DNA of 64,000 nt, from contig NC_016133.3 of the NCBI RefSeq assembly GCF_000005505.3, forward strand, positions 34,372,737 to 34,436,736. Reading direction: 5' to 3'. Shown here in pieces: positions 1 to 10,451 of the stretch. A program made the translations under genes and the position numbers. The notes below the pieces were generated by a model. It was not told where the DNA came from. It made no database searches and worked only from the letters and a program-made list of their open reading frames with translations. Source of the stretch: Brachypodium distachyon (lineage: Eukaryota; Streptophyta; Magnoliopsida; Poales; Poaceae). The first letter of the stretch is position 1, and every line of letters starts with the position of its first letter.

Positions 1-668
1 CACTGCAGCGTCACCATCTACTGCCACCGCGGCGTGGAGGTACCAACCTCGCGGTGCGCCGACCGCTCGACTCGCTGTTTCTGAGCCGGTGACCGCGGGG
101 TCCTCGTCTACCCCGAGCACGAGGCCTTCGCGCTCCCCGTGCACCGACCTCTACGCGCACTGCTTCCGCCGGCAATCGACTACGCGGCGCCTCCATTTAC
201 CGAGCAAAGGCTTTTGGTGCCCAGTTCCACAAACATCTCGGTGAATTAATTGTCTCCAACCTTTCCCTAATTTGATTGTTAAGAGAGATCCCTTCCGTAT
301 GTGCTTGTGATCGAGAGATACCGATCATCGATATCAATATAGAGAGAGAGAGGGACCGGAGCTACCGCGGCGTTCCAGCGCGCGCGCTTCGAACGTGTGG
401 GTGCAGGCCGAGCGAATGCCGATGGCGAGGTCTGCGCATGGTGTTGGCGGGGAGCGGCGTGGGTACCGGATCCGCGCGGCGGCGCGGGCGCGGCTACATG
501 CAGGCGCTGTAGAAGACCGCCAAGCAACGCGATATGCAGAGCTGCAGACGGTGCGAGGCCAAGACGGCGCTATTGCGCGAGCGAGGTGAGGAGGTAGTCA
601 CGGAGCCGAGCCGGCGCTTGTGGGCGTGCAGCGAATTCGTGGCCTGTTCGCCGAGCATATCGTTTTGT
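1..668. other. Left-edge region, no gene recognised
   Basis: The first 200 bases are GC-rich and open in several frames but show no domain I recognise. They could be the edge of a gene lying to the left. Positions 276-600 carry overlapping short ORFs on both strands in GC-rich DNA, which is expected by chance. Nothing here can be assigned. Confidence 0.3.
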
Positions 669-781
669 GGAGTAGGATGTCTCAAGTTTCTCAAAATTTG
701 AATGTATCTAGATTTGACTTAGTGTATAAATACATTCAAATTTAGTTAAAGTTAAGACATCTTTTGTTGGACGGAAGGAGT
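669..781. mobile_element. Degenerate Stowaway-like MITE
   Basis: The right end reads GGACGGAAGGAGTA (to 781), the reverse of the Stowaway terminus TACTCCNTCCGTCC. The left part around 672-690 (GATGTCTCAAG) is roughly complementary to the right part around 752-762 (GTTAAGACATC). The left terminus is eroded, so the start is approximate. Confidence 0.5.
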
Positions 782-860
782 AGTTTTTTTTGGCTGCCCC
801 TCAATGGCTCAATGAGTTAGTCTGAGCTTTATCCAAGTTCTTTCTTTCTTCAAGGAATAA

Positions 861-2707
861 ATGAGTCAAGAAATGGAAGCCAAAGACATAGAGATCAATC
901 TGAAACTTGACCCATACCACGGGAAAATAGTTGTCCCAGCCGCGCGACGCCAACAACCCCGTAAGTGTATATACTTTATATACAAAACATTATTTTATTA
1001 ACTAACGAATTTTTGTTTTCTCTATACGTTAAATAATGTTGTTGTTTTTGTTAAAGATACGTGCTTCATAAGTAGCAGCTCCACTTGCGTGGAGTCAAAA
1101 TACAAGAGGAAAGGGGCACTCCAAGACCCTCAGGAAGATTTCGAAGTAAGGTTGTCAACTGAAGATTTCATTGCCATGTATGAGAAGGTAGATTTTAGCT
1201 AGTAGTACATACCTTTTTTTTGCGCAAATAGTAAAAACAATTTGTGATGTAAGAACTTGATCCCCTACGTGTGCCATATTAATGTACAGGAGTACGGCCC
1301 CATAGGAGGAGAAGCTGAGCTGCTTAGTACTCATGGTGGGTTTGCTCGATTAACTAATGCTCTGGAGATACTAAAAAAGGAAGGAGTGCCAGGAATCAAA
1401 GATAAGGTAACTAATTAAAAGGTTCAGTTCATTACTAGCGAACTTACTGCGTGAAGTTTATATGAACACGTAATTTTGGTCTGTGCACTTCTGCTCTCTT
1501 TGCATAATCCTCAAAATTCTTCATTAGAAAGGGGTGAGTAAAAATATAAACTGGGTTTTTGTTTCTCCCAAGCCACTATATATTCATATTTTCTGTTTTC
1601 TTGCACATTTGCATACAGATTCCTAGATAATTTCTGGCATGTGCACATCTGAATTTAATTTGTTAAGTATTTGTTGAAATGCACAAGTGTGTAAAGCAAA
1701 AGCAAAATGGGTTCAGATGAACCGAAGATCATAACATTCACATACAGAGTATTGAAAACTAACTGATATGTGGATAGCTTCCTTAGTTAGGTTCAGTTGA
1801 CCCAAGTAGCCAGTTAAGGCACATCACACAATTTTGTCGCTATAATTTTCTTCCTTATTCATGAACTGATTATTGCAATCTCCTCTTCATGCTGCAAACC
1901 TGGCGGGTCATGAATTATCTAGAGAAGAACGATTTTTACAGACAAGTGCAGTTCTTCCTGCGGACGTTTGGATGCAATAACTGTTAATCCTACACCTGAG
2001 TTAACAAACATTACACCGGTATCTATGTTGAAAAAAATCATTACAGAGGAATATAATATCTACTCTCAAAAGAAGAACAGGATAGGCCGGGTAACTTAAA
2101 AAAAAAAGACAGACACATGGGGTAGATTCAGATGTAGTAGCTAGTAATTAGAAGGATATCATCCGTAACTACTTTTCTGTCGTGCTGTTGTTTTGAATCG
2201 TGTCTCTTTATGTGTTTTACATCATGACCTAATAATGTTTCATTTCAGCATAACAAATGCTAATCTACCTGACTCTTCTTACATCTTTTATCGGAAAAGA
2301 CTAATCTACTGACTCTTATGTAGGAATTGAGTGGCACCTTCAAGATCGCTGGGTTTTATGAAAAGAAACCTGTTCATACTACCAAGGCCAGCACATCTCG
2401 CACCAAGCCAGAAAAAAAGTTCCCCCAGGACATCAAGAAACTCCTCAACCTGGCACATGCTATGCTGGGTACGTTCAAGATTTCCAAGAATTATAAGACT
2501 CTGAAACCTGGTGATATATATGTCTACGACAGAAACAACCGTGAACTCGTCAATGGCCGGACCTGCTCTCATGCTGTGGCTATCATCGGCTACGGCTGTA
2601 GAGGTGGGGTTTGGTATTATGTGTTTCAAAATAGTTACGGTGAAAGTTGGGGTGAAGATGGAATTGGAAGAGTGGCTGGAAAGTGTAACACATCTCATCG
2701 AAGTTAA
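861..2707 (+). CDS. Small papain-like (C1A) cysteine protease-like protein, four exons
   Basis: Proposed exons 861-960, 1057-1187, 1290-1406 and 2324-2707 all have GT-AG junctions and keep phase, giving 243 residues. Exon 4 carries the papain C-terminal signature: His199 in SHAVAIIGYG and Asn219 in FQNSYGESWG (KNSWG in classical papains). Near the N-terminus, QQPHTCF places Cys36 where the catalytic Cys of the QGxCGxCW motif would lie, but that motif is strongly altered. There is no signal peptide and no I29 prodomain, and classical enzymes are about 350 residues. It may be an intracellular or catalytically dead relative, or a degenerating gene. The start is the first in-frame ATG of exon 1; a Met lies four codons further on. 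Intron 3 is about 0.9 kb. The product is inferred from motifs only. Confidence 0.6.
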
Positions 2708-3464
2708 GATATGATCGTACAATCTCGCAGTCAGTTTGTATGAGGACGTCAAACAATTGAATTTTGACCGTGCTGATGTTTTCAGAATATGTGGAGAAAT
2801 TTCACTGTATGCAATTATTTGTCCAAGATGGTAGAATTACCAATACAGTTTCCATGAATGTATATATCGCATACAATTGTGTAGCCCTCCTCGTGGATGT
2901 TGATGCTACTCTACTCATGATTTACGTATGTCTGATTTTGCCTCATGTCCAAGATGGTAGAATTCTGCAGAAGCCTATCAGCCATAAAACATATGCAGTG
3001 ATGTTTTGCCTGCTATTCTACTCATGATTTACGTGTGTCTGACTTTGTCTTCTTTGCTGCTTGCTCTAGTCCAGACAGATATATACATGTTTTTATTAGA
3101 TCTTGATTTTGGGGTGCAGCGTTTTGGCTCTGGGAGCAGATGCTCCCAGATGAGCAGTAAAATCGAACTTTGAAGTGTAAAAACAGAAGTCTAATTTGTT
3201 CTCACACATGTGTACCCTTCGTATGATGTGCTCCTGGTATGAACAGTAAAATCCAAAGATATGTACTTAAGTGTCCTTTATATGCCTGCATATTTTCATG
3301 ATAAAATGAGCACTTTCGCACCCTGAAAAAAAAAAGAGACAAGGGGCACGTATTCTATCTTCTTTTCATGAAAATTCACAGGCGTATAGAAGGAATGGAT
3401 ATGTATGTGGTAAATTATTTCAAATTTTTTTACATTGAGAATGGTTGTTGTTTGTTCATGAGAA
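2708..3464. other. 3' flank of the protease-like gene with an imperfect direct repeat
   Basis: Positions about 2815-3050 contain two imperfect copies of a segment: GTCCAAGATGGTAGAATT occurs near 2821 and 2947, and TACTCATGATTTACGT near 2912 and 3018. This looks like a local duplication in the 3' untranslated or flanking region. No coding signal is seen in the rest. Confidence 0.4.
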
Positions 3465-3876
3465 TAGTATTTTTTTTCGTCCTTGAACTTGTCGTAAACT
3501 TCGTTTTTCATCCCTCAAAAAATTTCATACTTTTTTTTCGTCCTCTAACTGTTAAAATCGAACACTTTTGGTCCCTCGACTCGAACCGAACCGGTTTTCT
3601 TATCCACGTGCACAATTTCACTTCCGGGGGTTTTCAAATCTTCTCAAAATTGTTGCTCTATGAATTTTGAACACCAACCAATTTTGTCAAATCCCTGAAT
3701 CTTAATCCACCAAATCTGTAAGAGAAACCGGACATCTAAACCATGAGACTGCTTCGGTTCGACTGAGGGACCAAAAGTGTCCGGTTTTGATAGTTGGAAG
3801 ACGAAAAAAGTGAAATTTTTTTAGGGATGAAAAATGAACTTTCTGGTAAGTTAAGGGATTAAAATAGTACTTTTCT
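3465..3876. mobile_element. Foldback-type element with arms of about 130 bp
   Basis: The left arm (about 3465-3600) and right arm (about 3745-3876) are imperfect reverse complements. Both contain TTTTTCATCCCT and CACTTTTGGTCCCTC in matching order. A loop of about 145 bp separates them. Long inverted repeats around a short non-coding centre fit a non-autonomous Mutator-like or foldback element. No clear target duplication was found and the class is inferred. Confidence 0.6.
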
Positions 3877-4053
3877 CTTTTTTTTTCATCCAGGGCACGT
3901 TCCTCACTGCCATTTTTCCCCAAACGTTCTCACCACCACATTGAATTTCCGCTTAATTTGCACCACTACAATATGTAAAAAGAGATATTATTTGCTTGAG
4001 CTTTTGGAATTCTCAAGCTTCAGACAATACCATGATTTGTGGGATTCCTATCA

Positions 4054-4326
4054 GACTAGTCATACTGGGAGTAACAAAAGTGGTAACTAGAGTGCCAACA
4101 AAGCAATTTTGGTGATGTGTCATGTTATTAATGAGGAAAGAGAGGGTTGGGATAACTAGATATGTTACCATCACATCACACTTCCCAAGATACAATGAGT
4201 CTATAAAGCTAATAAATAAGGCTTCTATGTTACCAGAAATATGTTACTACCCATTATTGAAGTAATAACATAGACTAGTAATATATGCATGTTAGTAGCT
4301 TATGTTACTCCCCACTATGACCAGCT
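4054..4326. mobile_element. MITE with TIRs GACTAGTCATAC / AGCTGGTCATAG
   Basis: The left end reads GACTAGTCATACTGGGAGTAAC. The reverse complement of the right end reads AGCTGGTCATAGTGGGGAGTAAC. Both ends are flanked by TCA, a possible 3-bp target duplication of the Tourist/PIF type. There is no coding capacity. Confidence 0.6.
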
Positions 4327-4360
4327 TCAGGATATGATGAAGCCTAGCTAGCTAATTATA

Positions 4361-4459
4361 TACTCCCTAAGATCTATAATAAGTGTCTCAGGTTTTGTAC
4401 AACTTTGTAGTAATAAGTTGTATTAAACCTGAGACACTTATTACGGATCGGATGAAGTA
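4361..4459. mobile_element. Stowaway MITE
   Basis: TACTCCCT and GATGAAGTA ends enclose a near-perfect hairpin: ATAATAAGTGTCTCAGGTTT near the left is complementary to AAACCTGAGACACTTATTA near the right. The partial MITE at 15771-15802 belongs to the same family. Confidence 0.8.
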
Positions 4460-4999
4460 ATAGAATAGTCGAAGTAGTACCCCCGTGTTAAACTTGGCTT
4501 GATTGTGTAATCTTATGTCGGTCTAGTAGTGTGTCGGTGCTGAAAACTCCCTCTATGACTTAGCTGTTGTCCGCAACCCGGCTTCATGGCAAGCTAGAGC
4601 ATGGGTACGAAGTTATTGAACACATGAAAAGCGATTGTGGAAACAAACAAACGAGCGAGCCGAGATGCGCATTATTTTCTCTAACCTAGCATTCCTTTTC
4701 TATACCGGGCATTTCCAGGCGTGTTTCATGAGTTTAAGATTTTTTGAAAGTTCTATTCTATGACTTCGTGATTCATACGTCGAACGCCGACAAGGCAGAC
4801 AAAGAGCCGAGGTCATATAATTTAACCAACAGAAAAATAAACTCGGTGACTCGGCTGGGAGCTCGATAACGAGTGGCTTAAACTGATTCAAACCATTGTG
4901 CATCACAATGAGACTACTTCAAAGTATTTACATCTGCACCCGGCATCTGGGGGATCTAACTATTTTAAAGAGTTTTTTCCGACATCAATGAGCAAGACT

Positions 5000-5600
5000 T
5001 CAGGCGGTAGGATCGTTGGTGCCGGCGCTCGGAGCATCTGTCTCGGCGGGAGGTGAATCGGCGACAATTTCTTCATCCACGTCCTCTTCTTCTTCCTCGG
5101 CCACCTCTTCGTCTATGTCTGATCTCGGACCCTCCACAAAGGAATGCACATCAGCATATTGGATGAAAGAGTAGGCCCGTTCTTGACGTTTGGCAACCTA
5201 TTCCGGATCCGAGCGGAAGGGAGAGCCGGCACGCATGCAATGCAACACGTCGAGGTTAATGCCATCGTACCAAGAGAGTACGAACGGCAATGCCTCGACG
5301 GTGCCGACACGAGCGGCTGACTCCCGCCACTCGCTAAGCCGGTCCTCCACCTCCAGGAGACGCTTGGCCAAATCCGGGATGGCACTCGGCGCTTCCTCTC
5401 CCGGCCAAAGAGCTCGGAAGACGCGGATGTCGGTGTTGAGCATGTCGATCCCGAAAGCCTTCAAAGGCTTGACACGGGTCCAGATGATGATGAGATAGTC
5501 ATCCACATCGTACTCCGATGGCTATGCCTTGGAGGAATCCCTCTTTCCGCGAGCTTTAATCACGGCGGCCTGAGCAGCTTCGGTAGAATGCGGGAAGATT
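5000..5600 (-). pseudogene. Decayed transposon/retrotransposon-type protein with in-frame stops
   Basis: Read on the minus strand, a continuous frame runs from about 5600 to a TGA at 5000-5002, broken by TAG codons at 5522-5524 and 5198-5200. The product has a segment with FRALWPGEEAP, a following LSWYDGINLD, then RAYSFIQYADVHSFVEG and an Asp/Glu-rich tail (EEEEEDVDEE). I recognise this as the tail of a class of grass gag-like or transposon-associated proteins, but cannot name the element. Both stops are single-base changes from sense codons, so it is a relic. No LTRs were seen around it. Confidence 0.5.
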
Positions 5601-5905
5601 TCTGCCAAAGACAGAGAAGAAATGATAAATCCCGGCACATTGCTATTGTCGGTCAAATGATCAAAGGGAAAAATTAGGGTTAGGGCAACTTACTGCCCCG
5701 GCACATTGCTTACTAGGGATGTTTTGCTCAAGAAGAACCGGAAAGATTCCCCTGATTGTGGCAATTTTTTGCATGGATGCATGCATATCTCCCTAGTGGT
5801 GATAAGTTTTTTGTGGTGGGATTGGCTGTTGTGTTATGGGCAACCTAGAAGTGTAGGAATCAAGTTACCTTTGAAGCATATCATCCCAGAACCCCTTTTG
5901 AGATT

Positions 5906-6088
5906 GTGTTTGCTTCTTGTACATATCTTTTGTCTTGGGCAGGTCTACAGAAGGGTGCGAATGCTAGGATGCTGCGCGATGGTGCCAAGAAGCTCATTGC
6001 AAACACTCAACAGTTGATGTGCAATCTGAATGAAGGTTCGCCGATGGTGCCTGTGGATGCTGCGGTGTCAAGACCGATGGAGAGCTGA
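5906..6088 (+). other. Coding-like fragment, unknown
   Basis: A plus-strand frame ending in TGA at 6086-6088 encodes KGANARMLRDGAKKLIANTQ followed by a short tail. It looks like the last exon of a gene or element and is followed by AT-rich DNA. No start or upstream exon could be joined to it. It sits next to the decayed transposon ORF, so a transposon origin is plausible. Confidence 0.25.
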
Positions 6089-6689
6089 GTGCTTCTGGAC
6101 TTTTGGTTGGTTGTAGTTGTAAGGGCAGGTTTTTGTCCCATGGTAGGTTATTTGGGTTCTTTTTCTACCCTTAGAAACTTTCCTCCCCTGTTATGTTGTC
6201 GAGAACTTTGTATTTCGGTTGCGAAAGTAATGGAAAGAAAGGGGCGAGGCCCGGGTTGGAATTGCATTTCTAATCTCTGATGAAACAAACATTTGTGTGC
6301 AACCCTTTTTTAGTTACTGAAAGCACCCACGGACCGGGACCGAGATCCAGTGGCCTCCTAGAGCAAAGGCACAGCGTGCCCTGTGATCCTCTATCCACCG
6401 TCAAATTCAATCCAACGGCTAGCAGCCCACGGATTAGTCAGCTACGAGCCTAGTCGAGCGCAACTGAGGGAGCGGTGACGGTAAAAAAGAAGGCTTCACG
6501 GGCGAAATTTCAGCCTTTTGGGAGGAGAGCAAGCTCCTCTGCATGCGTGTAACGAACAATTTTGCGTTGCCTGAATTTGAATATAGCACCTGCTGCTTGC
6601 ATTTAAAGGCAGAACCTCACTTACAAGGAAAAAAGGTAGAATCCCTTAAATGACATCGATCGTGGACCCGATACGCCAGATGCAGCTCT
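6089..6689. other. Intergenic, nothing assigned
   Basis: No conserved motif, MITE terminus or coding exon was recognised between the fragment above and the start of the duplicated block. Confidence 0.3.
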
Positions 6690-8319
6690 TATTATCTCCC
6701 ATACCAATGGCTCTCCATTGAAATGTACTACTCCGTTCCTGGCGCCGACAGTTTTGCAAACAAAGCCCTGTTAATTTTCAAAATTAATTTCCCAAATTGG
6801 TACATATCTGGATATTAACAGGATTTTATTTGCGAAATTGCCAGCGTACAGGACAATTGGAACAAAATGCAATGAGCTGAAGTGGAAAATGGATCTCCGG
6901 GCTGAATGGACCGATCCTGACAGCTCCATTTCGAGCCTCTTAAGTGAGCCATCCTGACAGGCCCCAGTTCATCGAATAAAGCTCGTACAAAGTACCAACA
7001 TGTCTTTTTTCTTCCAAAGTTGCTCTAAACAAGACATGCACGCTATGCATCTATATAGAAAAAGACATAGGACACCAACATCAGAACAAGCACGAGAAAA
7101 CTAATAAATATCCTAATTGTAAATCATATCACATCATTCCAGATATGCCGAATGCTATACTAGTTTGACTTGGGGCGTCTTCTCCGTACCCTCTCGTCAC
7201 ACTTAAATGTTTGAACAAATAAATCATTACACACGAACAACACAAGTTCAGATTCCAAATTGTTTCCTCTCGAAATCATTGTCCTCCACAGCTATCAATC
7301 TCTCAATCACTGTCATCCTGAAAACATTAAACGAAAATAAGTGCTACAGAACAGAAAAACACCGACAACGTGATGCGAAACACTCGCTATAAGAATATTC
7401 CTTTAATTTGCAATACCTCACTCTCGCTGTCAATCATAAAAGGGAACTTTCGATCTTCATGGCCTCCCACATACACACTGCTACAGGCTGGATGCCTCAA
7501 GCCCTCCGCACGTGCATTTTTGCAACCATAGCAGTGTCCTTCAAAAAGAAGAGTGGGCATGTCTCAAATTTAATTTCAGAATGAATGATATAGAAAAGAA
7601 TATACAGTCTTTAAAATGTCCATACTTATTCTACATTCACAAGATGGTGATTAAGTAGTTAAGGCAATTAAATAAATTTTGTATCTAACAAGTCACAATT
7701 AAAATCCAGTTAGAAAGAATTTAAGCATACCATTATCATCATCCCCTAAAAGCTTGCAGCAAACAATATCAAACTCATCTCCATCTTCTGGGGTTACTTC
7801 AGCAAAAAACATACAGGTTCTAGACCTATCTTGTGTAGCTGCAAAATTAAAATGATAATAAAACTGATTGTCATACTCTCCTTCCACGATCCAGCTCTGA
7901 CTTTGAACTTCATCAAACCTAAAGTACATATCCTGAAAAATATATTTTAAATTATAATCTGCATGCATTAAAAAAATATATGCAAGATGACAAGTTACCA
8001 AAAACTGAGAAAGCAAAGACAAACCTCAGAAAAAATTTCTTCAATGTTGTACTTTTGCAAAGCAGATCTCATATATCGCTCCATACAATCACTGTGAGTC
8101 CTTAAGTCTTTCTTCTTTTGTGGATTTCTTTTCTTTTGGCTTATTTGCTTGCTCTTCTAAATAATTATCAAATTCTGCATTTAAGTCACTTAATCTCCAT
8201 TTTGTTCGATTTCCAAAACCATCCAAAAGAAAAGGATTACCAAGACCTCCATCATCCTCCTCATCAGAATCAACACTAGAACTGAAACAAAAGTAATGAT
8301 ATCAACACTTCTTGAATAT

Positions 8320-8569
8320 TACTCCCTCGGCTCCTAAATATAAGATGTCTAGCTTTATCCTAAGTCAAACTTCTTGACCAAATTAATAGAAAATGTACTT
8401 ATCTCTGTAATATCACACAAGTATACTATATAGATATATATCAAGAAAAATTTAACAAAACTAACTTAGAGTTGCATGTTGGTAGATTTTTCTATAAAGT
8501 TGGCCGAACTTTATGAAGTTTGATTAAGGACAAAACTAAAACATCTTATATTTAGGAATGGAAAGAGTA
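8320..8569. mobile_element. Stowaway/mariner MITE (about 250 bp), shared with copy C
   Basis: The left end is TACTCCCTCGGCTCCTAAAT and the right end is ATTTAGGAATGGAAAGAGTA. The internal segment CTTATATTTAGGAATG mirrors the left end. The same element sits at the equivalent intron position in copy C (24297-24555), so it inserted before the segmental duplication. Confidence 0.8.
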
Positions 8570-9311
8570 TATCGCTAAATCATACATGAATTTTAATAGT
8601 TTGATTAGGTAAACAAGCGCGCATCATTTATCACTAAATTACATTTGCTCCATTACCCATGTGATGGAACCCGGGCTTGAGAATTACAGAAGTTTATACA
8701 AACAAGCATGTACACATCTTGGAATAAGTTAATCACAGCATATATTGAGGATGCGCAATTGAGCATACCTGTCAGATGATTCAACCTCATTATGTAAAGA
8801 ATCCACCGACAGCAGCTTGAATCTTGAGAGCTCATTACTGCAAATCACGGTCAGAAATGTAAGAGACAGTTATGATGTAACAGATCTGATCATAGAGATT
8901 TAGAGCAGATAATAATGTTGACAAGCCTGCCTATCTTTCTTTGAGCCTTTTTCATTGGATCACCACATGTTTGCTTGTGAAAAGCTTGGCTGTCCAATTC
9001 ATATACAACCTTTTATTCTAAGGAAATTTAGAGCAGAAGATTATAGAAGTTCAGAGCAGATACAAAATTCAACAAGTCCATCCATCCTCCTTTGAGCTTT
9101 TTAAGTGGATGCTTACAAGTCTAAGCATCCGCTTTATGCTGCTGCTTGTGCAAGCTTGGGTATCCTACTTATATCCAGGCTTTTATTCTAAAGAAGAAAT
9201 TTTAAAATTTACACAAGCTATCCTATTTATCCAGATTAATCATCAAATGTATATGGATGCCATACAAGAATATTTGGTAAACAAGGTCTGGTTGGACTTT
9301 TAACTGGAATG

Positions 9312-9428
9312 TACTCCCTCCGATCCATATTACTTGTCGAAATATTACATGTATCTAGACGCTTTTTAGACATAGATACATCCATATTTGGGCAAATTTG
9401 AGACAATTAATATGGATCGGAGGGAGTA
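9312..9428. mobile_element. Stowaway MITE
   Basis: The perfect-looking termini TACTCCCTCCGATCCATATT and AATATGGATCGGAGGGAGTA flank a 117-bp element. Its core contains CGAAATATTACATGTATCTAGACG, typical of a common grass Stowaway family. It lies in the long intron of copy A that copy C has lost. Confidence 0.9.
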
Positions 9429-9516
9429 GATCAGAACTTCTCAAGAAAACACAACAATGAGTACAACTTATCAATACTTTTATAAGTCACACATGCAAAA
9501 AATCAAAAATCAATAT

Positions 9517-9597
9517 GCAAACTGTACGAAAGTTGCAATGTGTGGTTATTCAAATTGTACAAAAGTTGCACTGTGTGGTTATTCAAATCGTACAAGT
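9517..9597. repeat. 33-bp tandem repeat, about 2.4 units
   Basis: Two full units starting CAAACTGTACGAAAGTTGCA and CAAATTGTACAAAAGTTGCA, plus a partial third (CAAATCGTACAAG), are spaced 33 bp apart within the copy A intron. Confidence 0.8.
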
Positions 9598-10167
9598 CAT
9601 ACTTCAGAGAAGAAAGGTTTCATAAACTACTTTCAGATATCAGTAATAAACCGGTGCCTTGAATCATCTGTGTTCCAGACCTGACTTGTAATGACTGAAT
9701 GAAGTGGAGAAGGGATTCTTCTTCCATTAGTATTTCTTTCTAGTTGTGAATTACCATGCCTGGACGAAATTTGTGATTTATGGCGTCATAGTAAAAATAT
9801 ATATTTCTTTTTGCTGATAGTAAATGCTCCACTTTCTTTCCGTTTGCTGTGACTAACAGATATCTAAGGCCATACAAATAGCTGAACATTGCTATTAATG
9901 TAATCAGGTGATTAATCAAGAATAAATTTTCATTTCGAAGCCTGGGTGCTACTTGCAGGCTTGCAGCTGCCCATTAACCTAAGACCTGATCTCATGTTAT
10001 ACCAATAATTCTAATTGAAACATTCAGGATTCACCGGGGTTTTAGCAGACGATTCACACTCTTTTTCTTCCATCTAATTCACTTTTTTTTCTTGACATAA
10101 TCACATAAAAAGATATAGGACTTTATAGGGTGATGTCGTAAAACATGCTTATTTACATAATTGTTTA

Positions 10168-10451
10168 GGCGCCGTTTGGTTCAGCGTTAAGGTGTGGGTC
10201 AGGACTCAAAAGCTTAACCCACCAAGCTCCTTGGGATTAGACTTGGTTAATTTAACTCAGTCAAAGCACTTTAACTACACTAATCGAAGATTAAACCATC
10301 ATAATTAAATTTTCCAAATGTATCTTTTATTAATAATAACACGTCAAACGGTAATTTTAGTTAACCGATTTAGTAGCTAACACAAAACTATAGTTAAGTT
10401 GATCTACCAGGGATAAAGTTAACATAACTTAACTTCAAACAAAACACAGCC
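10168..10451. mobile_element. Tourist/Harbinger-like MITE
   Basis: The left end GGCGCCGTTTGGTTCAGCGT and the right end ...TTCAAACAAAACACAGCC are imperfect inverted repeats enclosing AT-rich non-coding DNA. The flanks TTA and TCA could be an eroded 3-bp target duplication. The class is inferred from terminus style and length. Confidence 0.6.
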
